A DNA stretch of 64,000 nt, from positions 186,001-250,000 of the forward strand of contig NZ_PPED02000006.1 of NCBI RefSeq assembly GCF_002899825.2, read 5' to 3'. How positions within the stretch are numbered: the stretch's first letter is position 1; the number at the start of each line of letters is the position of its first letter. The notes beneath the pieces are model-generated. The model was not told the DNA's origin. It was given only the letters and a program-made list of their open reading frames with translations, and made no database searches. This document shows positions 16,582-25,222 of the stretch, piece by piece. The stretch comes from Chryseobacterium phosphatilyticum (lineage in GTDB: Bacteria > Bacteroidota > Bacteroidia > Flavobacteriales > Weeksellaceae). Made by a program: the position numbers and the translations under genes.

Positions 16582-16594
16582 AAAAATGATAGTA
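16582..16594. promoter_or_regulatory. Candidate HxlR operator, nitroreductase side
   Basis: AAAAATGATAGTA begins 7 bp after the -7 element. Together with the ACTAT at 16577-16581 it also forms an ACTAT-N7-ATAGT dyad, resembling the TACTA/TAGTA arms of known YodB/HypR sites. Confidence 0.5.
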
Positions 16595-16601
16595 TAAAAT
16601 T

Positions 16602-17201
16602 ATGAACTTTTTAGACCAAATGAAAAAAAGGTATACTGTAAAAAAGTATAACCCAAACGGAAAAATAGGTGAAGAGCAAATTTCAGCTCTTAAAGAAATT
16701 TTAAACCTCAGCCCTTCATCGATCAATAGCCAGCCATGGAATTTCATTTTTGTGAATGGTGACATCTTAAAGAAACAATTAGCTGAAAAATCTTATTTTA
16801 ATAAAGGAAAAGTATTAGACAGTAGCCACCTGATTGTATTTCAGGTTTTAAGAGATACAGAAAGCTTTGAGAAACAAATTGAAGAAAATCTTCCTGAAGG
16901 ATCGATCAATTATTACAACACCATGGTAAAACCACAAGGAGAAACAGCCATACAATCATGGTTGGCCCATCAGGTATATTTATCATTGGGAGTATTGCTT
17001 TCTGCATGTGCAGCAATGGGAATAGATTCTACCCCAATGGAGGGAATTGAACCAGATGGATACGACGTTATATTGAATAGCGACAAATATAAAACACTTT
17101 TTGCCGTAGCTATTGGTGAAAGAGATGAAACAGATGCTAATCAACCCGAGCTTAATCCAAAATCAAGGTTAAAAGCTGAAAAGGTAATAATTGAGGCATA
17201 A
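16602..17201 (+). CDS. Nitroreductase-family NAD(P)H-dependent oxidoreductase
   Basis: The 199-residue flavoprotein matches the NfsB-like nitroreductase family. MNFLDQMKKRYTVKKYNP is the N-terminal FMN-binding region with the family's RyTxKxY pattern, LSPSSINSQPWNFIFV at about 36-51 is the FMN contact loop, and the C-terminal half holds SWLAHQVYLSLGVLLSACAAMGID and AVAIGERDE. It reduces nitroaromatics and quinones with NAD(P)H in the cytoplasm. It is divergent from the HxlR regulator and is probably induced by electrophiles or quinones. A hairpin at 17230-17269 ends the transcript. Confidence 0.92.
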   Translation: MNFLDQMKKRYTVKKYNPNGKIGEEQISALKEILNLSPSSINSQPWNFIFVNGDILKKQLAEKSYFNKGKVLDSSHLIVFQVLRDTESFEKQIEENLPEGSINYYNTMVKPQGETAIQSWLAHQVYLSLGVLLSACAAMGIDSTPMEGIEPDGYDVILNSDKYKTLFAVAIGERDETDANQPELNPKSRLKAEKVIIEA

Positions 17202-17229
17202 GAGTTTCACACAAATATGCCTCCAGAAG

Positions 17230-17269
17230 TCTGGAATATTTCATGCATTAATGGATGTAATATTCCAGA
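17230..17269. terminator. Hairpin between convergent genes
   Basis: Arms of 11 bp (TCTGGAATATT and complement) enclose an 18-nt loop between the nitroreductase (+) and the LacI-family gene (-). The regulator's stop codon lies inside the hairpin. A T-rich tract follows on the plus strand. Confidence 0.6.
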
Positions 17270-18297
17270 TTTTCTTTTGTTACAATATGGATAGGAGACA
17301 TATAAGCATCATTCAAATCCTGACCATGAACAAGATGTTCAAACATCAGCTTAATACTTTTATATCCTTGTTGAAAGGGCTCCTGCCCGATAAGAAAAGT
17401 GATAACCCCTTTATTCAGAAACTTTTTATTCTCTTCAGTCACATCATATCCTACCACCATATCTAAATGTATATTATGCGTCTCAAGGTATCTTGCTGCC
17501 TTCGTAATCACATTAGATGGAAAAAATATTCCACCAATATCGGGATAGGCATTTAAGCTCTCTCCGAGTAGTTTATGAAATAGCTGGGTACTCTTGTTAG
17601 GAACTCTGATCCTCTCAACGACAACGTGAGACGTATGGTCTGAAAAAAAACTTACAAACCCTTTCGCACGCTGATCCAAACCATAATAATTTTCAAAATC
17701 TTCTAAAACCTCCATAATCAAGACCCGTGGTTTCTTTGTATTCTGAACAATATGAAAAAGCTGCGCAGCTACTCGTCCACTTCCAAATGAGTCCTGCCCC
17801 ACAAAGGAAATATTATCAAATCCCTTCAAGGGAACGTTTAAAAATAAATATGGAATGTTAAGTTCATTTAATGCACCACTCCTGTCTTTTGTTTCTTTCA
17901 CAAAATGCGAAGCAATGATAATTCCATCCAGGGTTTTATTCTTAAGGATTTTGTCCAGTTCATTACTATAAGAATCTACATTAAATTCATCGAAATAGGA
18001 AACTGAAACTTTCATTCCAAAACTGGAAACTTCTTCAATGGCTTTAAGAACTCCTTTTTTAGGATATTCCCAAAATGGGCTGGCGGCGTTAAACAATGGC
18101 ATCAGAACCGCTACCTGATATATTTTATTAAGAGCCAGATTACGTGCAATAGCATTAGGCCTGAAACCTCCTGCCTGTTCTATGATTTCTACCACTTTTT
18201 TTTGAGTACTTTCTGCTACTCCTCCTCTATTGTGCAGTATACGATCAACTGTTCCTGGTGAAACATTAGCTAATCGGGCTATTTCCTTAATTGTCAA
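17248..18297 (-). CDS. LacI-family transcriptional regulator of the inositol operon
   Basis: The 349-residue protein starts with a LacI helix-turn-helix (TIKEIARLANVSPGTVDRILHNRGGV, two helices within residues 2-27) and the hinge FRPNAIARNLALNK near 50-63. A periplasmic-binding-protein-like ligand domain follows. It faces the inositol operon across a 231-bp divergent region that holds a promoter overlapped by a perfect palindrome. The likely role is repression of that operon with inositol or a catabolite as inducer; this is inferred from position. Bacillus uses the DeoR-type IolR for the same task. The gene's 3' end converges on the nitroreductase. Confidence 0.88.
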   Translation of the reverse strand: MTIKEIARLANVSPGTVDRILHNRGGVAESTQKKVVEIIEQAGGFRPNAIARNLALNKIYQVAVLMPLFNAASPFWEYPKKGVLKAIEEVSSFGMKVSVSYFDEFNVDSYSNELDKILKNKTLDGIIIASHFVKETKDRSGALNELNIPYLFLNVPLKGFDNISFVGQDSFGSGRVAAQLFHIVQNTKKPRVLIMEVLEDFENYYGLDQRAKGFVSFFSDHTSHVVVERIRVPNKSTQLFHKLLGESLNAYPDIGGIFFPSNVITKAARYLETHNIHLDMVVGYDVTEENKKFLNKGVITFLIGQEPFQQGYKSIKLMFEHLVHGQDLNDAYMSPIHIVTKENLEYYIH

Positions 18298-18415
18298 AAT
18301 ATATGATTTAGTTTAAAAAACAAATATAAAAACATTTTTCTCGTTTTTTCATCCCTTCCCAAATTCCCTTCAAATCTACAAAACACAAATATTTAAATAA
18401 ATTTTCAACAAAAAT

Positions 18416-18446
18416 TTTGCTAATTACAAATTAATATATAAATTCG
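18416..18446 (+). promoter_or_regulatory. Promoter of the inositol operon
   Basis: TTTG (18416-18419), a 19-nt spacer and TAAATTCG (18439-18446, one mismatch to TANNTTTG) give a good Bacteroidota promoter. The predicted start near 18453 lies inside the palindrome at 18446-18457, leaving a leader of about 75 nt before the ATG. Confidence 0.5.
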
Positions 18447-18457
18447 TGTTCGAACAC
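18446..18457. promoter_or_regulatory. Candidate LacI-family operator
   Basis: GTGTTCGAACAC is a perfect 12-bp palindrome with a central CG, the usual form of LacI-family operators. It overlaps the last base of the -7 element and the predicted transcription start, so bound repressor would block the promoter. Confidence 0.55.
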
Positions 18458-18528
18458 AATGAAAAATTATTAAACAAAATCGTTTATTTTTTACACATAA
18501 TATAATTAACGATAAAATTTAATTAACA

Positions 18529-19479
18529 ATGATGAAAATTAATTCTTCTAGTCTTTTAAAAGAAGCTTACGGGAAGTTTTGCATTCCAGCTATCAATGTA
18601 TCCATGCCTGAGCAGGTATATGCTTTGTTTAGCACGGCACAGAGAATGAATGCCCCATTTATTATTCAGACCACTCCTGCTGCCAGAGAATACATGCATC
18701 CCGTAATACTTCTTAATTATGTAAAAGCTGCTGCCAGAATATTTCCGGATGTTCTTTTTGCCCTGCATCTGGATCATGGTAATGAGTCTCATATTTACAA
18801 TGCTATTGAATCAGGGGAGTATACCTCTGTAATGATTGATGCCTCTCATGATCCTTTGGAAAAAAATATTGAGCGAACCAAACGAATTACAACTCAGGCT
18901 CATCTCAAAAATATTTCTGTAGAGGCAGAGCTTGGCGTGTTAAGTGGTGTAGAAGATCATCTGAATATAGAGGAAGAGAATGCGTTGTACACAAATCCTG
19001 CTGATGTAGAATATTTTGTGAAAGAAACAGGATGTGATAGTCTCGCTGTTGCAGTAGGAACAAGCCATGGCGCCTATAAATTCTCAGGAGGTAAAGGTCT
19101 TCGTTTTGATTTGCTAAAAGATATTCAGGAAAGAGTACCGGGATTTCCCATTGTTTTGCATGGTGCTTCGTCTATAGATAGTGAAGAAATAAAACGAATT
19201 AATGCTACTGGAGGAAAAATCAAGGAAGATGCAAAAGGGCTTACCGAAGAAGAAATCAGAAAAGCAATTCCCTATGGAATATGTAAGCTCAACATCGCCA
19301 CTGATCTCAGAATAGTATGGACAAGAGTGTTCAGAGAATATTTTCAGAACCACCCGGACCAACTGGATCCATTAAAACCGGGGATTCAATATATCGAAGA
19401 ATTAAAAAAACTACTCGAAAAAAAATTTGAAATATTAGGCAATAGCAATACAACACAACTCTATAAAAAACTCATATGA
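18529..19479 (+). CDS. iolJ: Class II aldolase, probable 6-phospho-5-dehydro-2-deoxygluconate aldolase
   Basis: The 316-residue protein is a class II (zinc) fructose-bisphosphate aldolase-type enzyme. Landmarks are FALHLDHGNESHIY at about 83-96 (active-site Asp and zinc His), SVEAELGVLSGVEDH, AVAVGTSHGAYKF, IVLHGASS with another zinc His, and GICKLNIATDLR binding phosphate. As the first gene of an inositol operon it most likely acts as IolJ, splitting 2-deoxy-5-keto-gluconate 6-phosphate into dihydroxyacetone phosphate and malonic semialdehyde. General fructose-bisphosphate aldolase activity cannot be excluded. It overlaps iolE by 4 bp. Confidence 0.85.
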   Translation: MMKINSSSLLKEAYGKFCIPAINVSMPEQVYALFSTAQRMNAPFIIQTTPAAREYMHPVILLNYVKAAARIFPDVLFALHLDHGNESHIYNAIESGEYTSVMIDASHDPLEKNIERTKRITTQAHLKNISVEAELGVLSGVEDHLNIEEENALYTNPADVEYFVKETGCDSLAVAVGTSHGAYKFSGGKGLRFDLLKDIQERVPGFPIVLHGASSIDSEEIKRINATGGKIKEDAKGLTEEEIRKAIPYGICKLNIATDLRIVWTRVFREYFQNHPDQLDPLKPGIQYIEELKKLLEKKFEILGNSNTTQLYKKLI

Positions 19480-20357
19480 TACAATTAGGAATCGCCCCTA
19501 TTGGCTGGACTAATGATGACATGCCTGAATTGGGAAAAGAAATTACTTTTGAACAGTGTATCAGCGAAATGGCACTGGCAGGCTATAAAGGCTGTGAAGT
19601 TGGAAACAAATATCCAAAAGATCCCATAGTTTTAAAAGAATATCTTGACATCAGAGGACTCACCATTTGCAATCAGTGGTTTAGTTACCAACTTACCACC
19701 CAATCTTATGAACAGGTAAAACAGGATTTTATCAGCCAACTCAACTTCTTAAAATATTTCAACTCAGAAATAGTGGGTGGTGCAGAATGCGGAAACACTA
19801 TTCATGGGGACTACAACACCCCCATCTCACAAAGAAAAAAAGCTTCAGATCAGGATTGGAAAAAGCTCACCAACGGGCTAAACGAACTTGGAAAAATTGC
19901 TTTGAATGATTACGGAATCCATCTTTCCTATCATCATCACATGGGTACAATGATACAAACCATGGATGAAACTGATCGCTTACTGAATGAAACTCAGGAT
20001 GAATATGTAAAGCTTAACTACGACTGTGGTCACTTTGATTTTGCCAATGAGGATTCGGTAATGGCATTACAAAAGTTCATCGGTCGTACCACTCATATTC
20101 ATTTTAAAGATGTTAGAAAAAACATTAAAGAGCAAGTATACAACGATAACATCAGTTTTTTACAAGCCGTAAAACTAGGTATATACACTGTACCGGGAGA
20201 TGGTGATCTCGACATGAATGCTCTTGCAAAAATTATACATGAAAACAAATATAAAGGCTGGATCGTAGTAGAAGCAGAACAGGATCCATCAAAAGCCAAT
20301 CCTTTTGAATATGCCCGAAAAGGGTATCAATTTATGACAGAAACATTAAAATTCTAA
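19476..20357 (+). CDS. iolE: Myo-inosose-2 dehydratase
   Basis: The 293-residue TIM-barrel protein has the IolE N-terminal signature LGIAPIGWTNDDMPELG at about 4-20 and ISEMALAGYKGCEVGNKYP. Later come the metal-site segments ECGNTIHGD, LSYHHHMGTM, NYDCGHFDF and THIHFKDVR, and near the end WIVVEAEQDP. It dehydrates scyllo-inosose (2-keto-myo-inositol) to 3D-trihydroxycyclohexane-1,2-dione, the second step of the pathway. The 293-residue length is typical. It is coupled to iolJ by the ATGA overlap and is 15 bp from the next gene. Confidence 0.95.
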   Translation: MIQLGIAPIGWTNDDMPELGKEITFEQCISEMALAGYKGCEVGNKYPKDPIVLKEYLDIRGLTICNQWFSYQLTTQSYEQVKQDFISQLNFLKYFNSEIVGGAECGNTIHGDYNTPISQRKKASDQDWKKLTNGLNELGKIALNDYGIHLSYHHHMGTMIQTMDETDRLLNETQDEYVKLNYDCGHFDFANEDSVMALQKFIGRTTHIHFKDVRKNIKEQVYNDNISFLQAVKLGIYTVPGDGDLDMNALAKIIHENKYKGWIVVEAEQDPSKANPFEYARKGYQFMTETLKF

Positions 20358-20372
20358 AAGAGAAACACAAAT

Positions 20373-21404
20373 ATGAAAAAACTGAATATCGGAATTGTCG
20401 GGTTAGGCAGACTTGGTAAAGAATATGTCAAAAACCTCACGTACCTTGTTCCCAATGCTCATGTGATTGCAGCATGCAGTATCAGAAAAGAAGAATTGGA
20501 TTACGTAAGAGACACCTATAATGTTCCCAACCTATATACTTCTTACGAACAAATGCTGGAACAGCAAGAAGAGATGGAAGCCGTAGTGATTGTTACTTCA
20601 ACAGATCAACACTCGGATCAGATCATTAAGGCTGTTGAGGCCGGTTACCATGTTTTTTGTGAAAAACCACTTGCTCTTAATATAGAAGACTGTATCCGCG
20701 TTGAAAAAGTAGTAGAAAAACATTCTGACCGTATTACGATGTTAGGATTCGTTCGAAGATTTGACGCCAGTTATGCAGATGCTAAAATCAAGATCAACGA
20801 AGGATTGGTGGGCACCCCTTACTTATTACGTTCTCAAACAGTTGACAAAGATACTTTTGCTCCGTTCCAAATTGAATTTTGCACGACAGGTGGCGGGATC
20901 TTCCATGATTATAATGTACATGATATTGATCTTGCTCATTGGTATCTGGGCTCCAGAATTGAAAAAGTCTGGGCCTTGGGAGGCGCTTACAGATTCCCCG
21001 AATTTGGTCTGGCAGGAGATGCAGACAATACCGCTGCAATGTGCGAATTGCAAAACGGAACCATTGCTGTATTAGTGGCATCAAGAATTTCCTCTTTCGG
21101 ACACAATACCTGTACAGAAATCTTTGCTACAGAAGGTAATTTGAAAATAGGTGATCCACCTGTAAAAAATATGCTCCAGATAGCAGATAAACATGGCATC
21201 CGCCGAGAAGGAATGGAAACATTCTTTGACAGATTTCAAGATGCATTTCTGACACAGATCCAATCTTTTGTAGATCATGTATTACAAAGTAAACAACCAG
21301 AACTTACAATGAACAATGCTACAAATGCCACTCTGGTGGCAACGGCATTAACAAAATCTTTCAAGGAAAAAAAGCCGGTCACTATTGCCGACTTAATCTC
21401 TTAG
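20373..21404 (+). CDS. iolG: Inositol 2-dehydrogenase (Gfo/Idh/MocA family)
   Basis: The 343-residue protein has the N-terminal Rossmann motif GIVGLGRLG at about 6-14 and the Gfo/Idh hallmark FCEKPL near 94. The catalytic region is GGIFHDYNVHDIDLAHW near 175-190, holding the conserved Asp and His. It oxidises myo-inositol to scyllo-inosose with NAD+, the first step of the pathway. Family members are hard to separate by substrate, so the role is set by its place in the operon. The AACACAAAT leader directly before its ATG recurs in this operon (before 26749 and in part before 21430). Confidence 0.88.
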   Translation: MKKLNIGIVGLGRLGKEYVKNLTYLVPNAHVIAACSIRKEELDYVRDTYNVPNLYTSYEQMLEQQEEMEAVVIVTSTDQHSDQIIKAVEAGYHVFCEKPLALNIEDCIRVEKVVEKHSDRITMLGFVRRFDASYADAKIKINEGLVGTPYLLRSQTVDKDTFAPFQIEFCTTGGGIFHDYNVHDIDLAHWYLGSRIEKVWALGGAYRFPEFGLAGDADNTAAMCELQNGTIAVLVASRISSFGHNTCTEIFATEGNLKIGDPPVKNMLQIADKHGIRREGMETFFDRFQDAFLTQIQSFVDHVLQSKQPELTMNNATNATLVATALTKSFKEKKPVTIADLIS

Positions 21405-21429
21405 ATCAAAACCTTTAATGAGAACACAA

Positions 21430-22296
21430 ATGAACCTTTTGATAAAACCTCAAAAACAAAAAATTTACCAAAGAATTTCTGCTGAAAATGCAGGTTGGAC
21501 ATGGCTGAATTTTGAAGCCCGTCTTATGGGTCCACATGAAACCTGGACCTATGACACGGGAGAGAATGAGATGGTTATTGTATTATTGTCAGGCAATTAC
21601 AAAGTAGAAAGTAACAGGGGAAATTGGGAAATCAAAAATGGAAGAAAAAATGTTTTTGAAGGAGTTGCTCATACTCTTTATCTTCCAAGAAAAACACAAT
21701 TTACGTTGATATCAACTTCTGATGCCTTAGATATTGCTTATTGCTGGTGCAAGGCTGATGGTGATTTTGAACCTCAGCTGATCATCCCCGAAGAAACACC
21801 AACCGTAATTTTTGGTGGAGGCAATGCCACAAGACAATTCAACGACCTCATCCCACCAGGATTTAAGTGTTCCCGAATGGTATGCAGAGAAGTATATACC
21901 CCATCCGGAAACTGGAGCTCATTTCCAGCTCATAAACACGATGAGAGGATAATAAATAACCACGGACAATTGATGGAAGCACAACTGGAAGAAATTTACT
22001 TTTATAAATTTCAAAAACCTGAAGCGTATGCCATTCAACAGATTTATACAAAAGATGAAAACGACTCTCTAGATGAAATTGTACGGGCAAGGCACAATGA
22101 CGCAGTATTGATTCCAAAAGGTTATCATCCTGTAGCAGCCGCCCACGGTTATCATTGCTATTATTTAAATTTTCTCGCAGGTTCAGATCAATCACTCGCG
22201 AATACTACTGATAGCGATTATGAATGGATTTTTGATTCATGGAAGGAAAAAGATTCTCGTCTTCCTTTGGTAACTCCTACAATGAATAATCAGTAA
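21430..22296 (+). CDS. iolB: 5-deoxy-glucuronate isomerase
   Basis: The 288-residue bicupin matches IolB: ENAGWTWLNFEARLMGPHETW near the N-terminus, GRKNVFEGVAHTLYLPR, CREVYTPSGNWSSFPAHKHDE with metal-binding His residues at about 160-180, LEEIYFYKF, and DAVLIPKGYHPV. It isomerises 5-deoxy-glucuronate to 2-deoxy-5-keto-gluconate. An in-frame ATG at 21418 would add four residues. The start at 21430 is preferred because the bases before it (AACACAA) repeat the leader found just before iolG. It lies 25 bp after iolG. Confidence 0.93.
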   Translation: MNLLIKPQKQKIYQRISAENAGWTWLNFEARLMGPHETWTYDTGENEMVIVLLSGNYKVESNRGNWEIKNGRKNVFEGVAHTLYLPRKTQFTLISTSDALDIAYCWCKADGDFEPQLIIPEETPTVIFGGGNATRQFNDLIPPGFKCSRMVCREVYTPSGNWSSFPAHKHDERIINNHGQLMEAQLEEIYFYKFQKPEAYAIQQIYTKDENDSLDEIVRARHNDAVLIPKGYHPVAAAHGYHCYYLNFLAGSDQSLANTTDSDYEWIFDSWKEKDSRLPLVTPTMNNQ

Positions 22297-22316
22297 ACGA
22301 TTAATAAAAAGTAAAA

Positions 22317-23321
22317 ATGAAATTTGACCTATTAACATTCGGAAGAGCCAGTATTGATTTATATTCCAAAAATATTGGCGCTGAGTTTAATGATATTCAA
22401 TTACTCAGTACAGCTATCGGTGGCTCGCCAGTCAATATATCCGTCGGTGCGCAGAGATTAGGACTTAAAACCAGCATTGTTACAGCAGTTGGAAATGATC
22501 CTGTTGGCGGTTTTATTGTCAATACCCTGCAACAGGAGAAAGTAGATATTTCTCTCATCAATACAATTGAAGGCACTACAAGCACCGCCGTAGTCTGTGG
22601 CATTGTACCTCCTGATAAATTTCCACTGGTATTTTATAGGGACAAGGCTCCTGATAATTACATCACGATTGATATGGTAAATACAATAGACTTCGCTCAG
22701 TACAAGTCTTTCTTGATGACCGGTACGGCATTATCTGTGGAACCTACCCGAAGTGCAGCGATTTATACTACTGAAAAAGCAAGAGCTAAGGGGACCACTA
22801 TCTTTTTAGATATTGATTTCCGAGCCAACCTTTGGCATGATGTAAGAGCATTTGGAGTGACCCTTCGTCAATATCTTCCACTTTGTGATGTTGTTATCGG
22901 AACAGAGGAAGAACTTTTAGCCATGGGGCTTACAGATTCTAATCAGGTAAAAATTAAAGACAATGCTATTTCTTCTCCTGTTATAGAAGGAGATATTGAT
23001 GCTGTCATTAAGCAGGTATTATCCTCGGGAGTTAAACTTTTATTGGTGAAAGCAGGGGCAAAAGGAGTTGTCGCTTATTATCCTGGAGGTAAGACAGAAA
23101 ACATACCCGGATTTCCGGTGGATGTTATTAATGTATTGGGTGCCGGAGATGCATTTGCTTCAGGATTTATCTATGGATATCTTCAAAATTGGGACACTTA
23201 CAAATCTGCCCGACTTGCCAACGCCTGCGGTGCCTGGATTGTGACCAAGCAGGGATGTAGTAATTATGCTCCCACCTATGAAGAAATCATGCAATTCATT
23301 AAAGATAATGGAGATTTTTAA
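22317..23321 (+). CDS. iolC: 5-dehydro-2-deoxygluconokinase
   Basis: The 334-residue PfkB-family sugar kinase has the N-terminal LTFGRASIDLYSKNIGAEF typical of IolC, the GGSPVNISVGAQRLG motif at about 39-53, and the C-terminal NVLGAGDAFASGFIYGYL with the GAGD anion hole and catalytic Asp near 276. It phosphorylates 2-deoxy-5-keto-gluconate with ATP, making the substrate of the aldolase encoded first in the operon. It sits 20 bp after iolB and 17 bp before iolD. Confidence 0.95.
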   Translation: MKFDLLTFGRASIDLYSKNIGAEFNDIQLLSTAIGGSPVNISVGAQRLGLKTSIVTAVGNDPVGGFIVNTLQQEKVDISLINTIEGTTSTAVVCGIVPPDKFPLVFYRDKAPDNYITIDMVNTIDFAQYKSFLMTGTALSVEPTRSAAIYTTEKARAKGTTIFLDIDFRANLWHDVRAFGVTLRQYLPLCDVVIGTEEELLAMGLTDSNQVKIKDNAISSPVIEGDIDAVIKQVLSSGVKLLLVKAGAKGVVAYYPGGKTENIPGFPVDVINVLGAGDAFASGFIYGYLQNWDTYKSARLANACGAWIVTKQGCSNYAPTYEEIMQFIKDNGDF

Positions 23322-23338
23322 CCTATCAAATATGCATT

Positions 23339-25222
23339 ATGGACACTAAAAAATTAACTGTAGCCCAGGCTACTATTGAATTTTTAAAAAATCAGTACAC
23401 CAAAAGAGATGATAGGGAGCAACCATTTTTTGCAGGATGTTTTGGAATTTTCGGACACGGAAATGTAGCAGGATTAGGAGAAGCATTGAAGCAGAATCCT
23501 GATTTTAAATATTACCAGACCCGTCATGAGCAAGCTATGGTTCATACTGCGGCCGCCTATGCAAAGATGAAAAACAGATTACAAACATTTGCCTGCACAA
23601 CCTCTATTGGTCCCGGAGCCCTGAATATGATTACTGCAGCTGCTGGGGCTACCATTAATAGATTACCAGTACTCCTGTTACCAGGAGATTTTTTCGCAAC
23701 ACGCTCGGCCTCACCTCTATTACAACAATTAGAATCTTCCCAGACACAGGATATTTCAGTAAATGATTGTTTTAAGCCCATTTCAAAATACTGGGATCGC
23801 GTTCAGCGTCCCGAACAGCTTACCTCATCTTTACTGGAAGCAATGCGGGTTCTTACTTCGCCTGCAGAGACAGGAGCTGTTACCATTGCCCTACCTCATG
23901 ATGTACAAACGGAAGCCTATAATTTCCCGGTACAGCTTTTTGAAAAAAGAATCTGGTATATTCCAAGACCTCTCCCTGATTTTCAACTATTACAATATGC
24001 AGTAAACCTCATTAAGAAGTCAAAGAAACCAATGCTTGTCGCAGGAGGAGGTGTCATATACTCTGAAGCAGAAAAAGAATTACAGTCTTTTGCAGAACAG
24101 CTGGGGATTCCGGTTGTTGAAACCTATGCAGGAAAAGGATCACTCCATTACCAGCATCCTCTGAATCTTGGGGCACTAGGAGGTACAGGAACTAAGGGAG
24201 CCAACAAAATTGCTGAAGAAGCAGATCTGGTCATCGGAATAGGAACACGATATGGTGATTTTATGTCTGCATCAAAGTCAGCATGGAAGAATCCTGATGT
24301 TATTTTTATCAATATCAACATTACAGAGATCGATGTTTTTAAACACAGTGCCCTGCCTTTACAGGGAGACGCAAGAGAAACTCTTAAAGCATTACGGGAA
24401 GTATTAGGAGATTATCATACAGAAGAAAATTACATCCAAAAAATTCATTCTTATCACAGCGAATGGGATAGTATTGTCACAAAGGCTTATTCTTGCGAAA
24501 ATCCAGATCAGCCGGTACAAGCAGAATACATTGGAGCACTCAATAATTTTATAGATGATAAAGATGTCGTTCTCTGCGCTGCCGGTTCTTTGCCTGGAGA
24601 TCTGCACAAACTATGGAGAACCAAAAGTTCGAAAGGTTTTCATCTTGAATACGGGAACTCCTGTATGGGATATGAAATTCCGGGAGGGCTTGGAGCAAAA
24701 ATGGCAGCCCCAGATCGGGAAATATATGTAATGTGCGGTGATGCTACTTATCTGATGATGCCTTCTGACCTGATCACTACTCTACAAGAAGGATACAAAA
24801 TTACAATAATCCTGATCAACAATAGTGGATATGCTTCCATAGGAGGGCTATCACAATCAGTAGGAGAAGGAGGATTCGGAACTTATTTCAATTTTAGAAA
24901 TAAGGAAACAGGACAACTGGACGGACCTCCATTGATGACAGATCTTGCAAAGAATGCAGAAAGCTTAGGAGCAATTGTTTTTCGTCCCAAAAATATAGAG
25001 GAATTTAAAGACAGCCTCACAAAAGCCAGGAGCAATACAGAAACTACCGTCATTTATGTAGAAACCATCCGGGATAGAAAACTTCAGGGCTACGCTTACT
25101 CATGGTGGGAAGTACCCATTCCTGAAACATCAGTTTTCCCTGAAGTGATTGAAGCCCGAAAAGAATATGAATTGAATAAAAAACAGCAACGACAATATAT
25201 AAAACCTAATCAGTACAAATGA
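23339..25222 (+). CDS. iolD: 3D-(3,5/4)-trihydroxycyclohexane-1,2-dione hydrolase
   Basis: The 627-residue ThDP-dependent enzyme has the length of Bacillus IolD. Visible parts are the N-terminal KLTVAQATIEFLKNQY, the ThDP-activating Glu in RHEQAMVHTAAAYAKM near 62, the central FAD/regulatory-like domain with MLVAGGGVIYSEAE, and the C-terminal GDATYLMMPSDL...ILINN near 467-495, the metal/ThDP motif. That motif reads GDA where most ThDP enzymes have GDG (see findings). It opens the ring of trihydroxycyclohexanedione to 5-deoxy-glucuronate. It overlaps iolA by 4 bp. Confidence 0.95.
   Translation: MDTKKLTVAQATIEFLKNQYTKRDDREQPFFAGCFGIFGHGNVAGLGEALKQNPDFKYYQTRHEQAMVHTAAAYAKMKNRLQTFACTTSIGPGALNMITAAAGATINRLPVLLLPGDFFATRSASPLLQQLESSQTQDISVNDCFKPISKYWDRVQRPEQLTSSLLEAMRVLTSPAETGAVTIALPHDVQTEAYNFPVQLFEKRIWYIPRPLPDFQLLQYAVNLIKKSKKPMLVAGGGVIYSEAEKELQSFAEQLGIPVVETYAGKGSLHYQHPLNLGALGGTGTKGANKIAEEADLVIGIGTRYGDFMSASKSAWKNPDVIFININITEIDVFKHSALPLQGDARETLKALREVLGDYHTEENYIQKIHSYHSEWDSIVTKAYSCENPDQPVQAEYIGALNNFIDDKDVVLCAAGSLPGDLHKLWRTKSSKGFHLEYGNSCMGYEIPGGLGAKMAAPDREIYVMCGDATYLMMPSDLITTLQEGYKITIILINNSGYASIGGLSQSVGEGGFGTYFNFRNKETGQLDGPPLMTDLAKNAESLGAIVFRPKNIEEFKDSLTKARSNTETTVIYVETIRDRKLQGYAYSWWEVPIPETSVFPEVIEARKEYELNKKQQRQYIKPNQYK

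Noticed and set aside
20794..21084. Several overlapping minus-strand frames of 70-96 codons
   Set aside because: They lie wholly inside iolG, which has strong family motifs. They have no promoter or family features.
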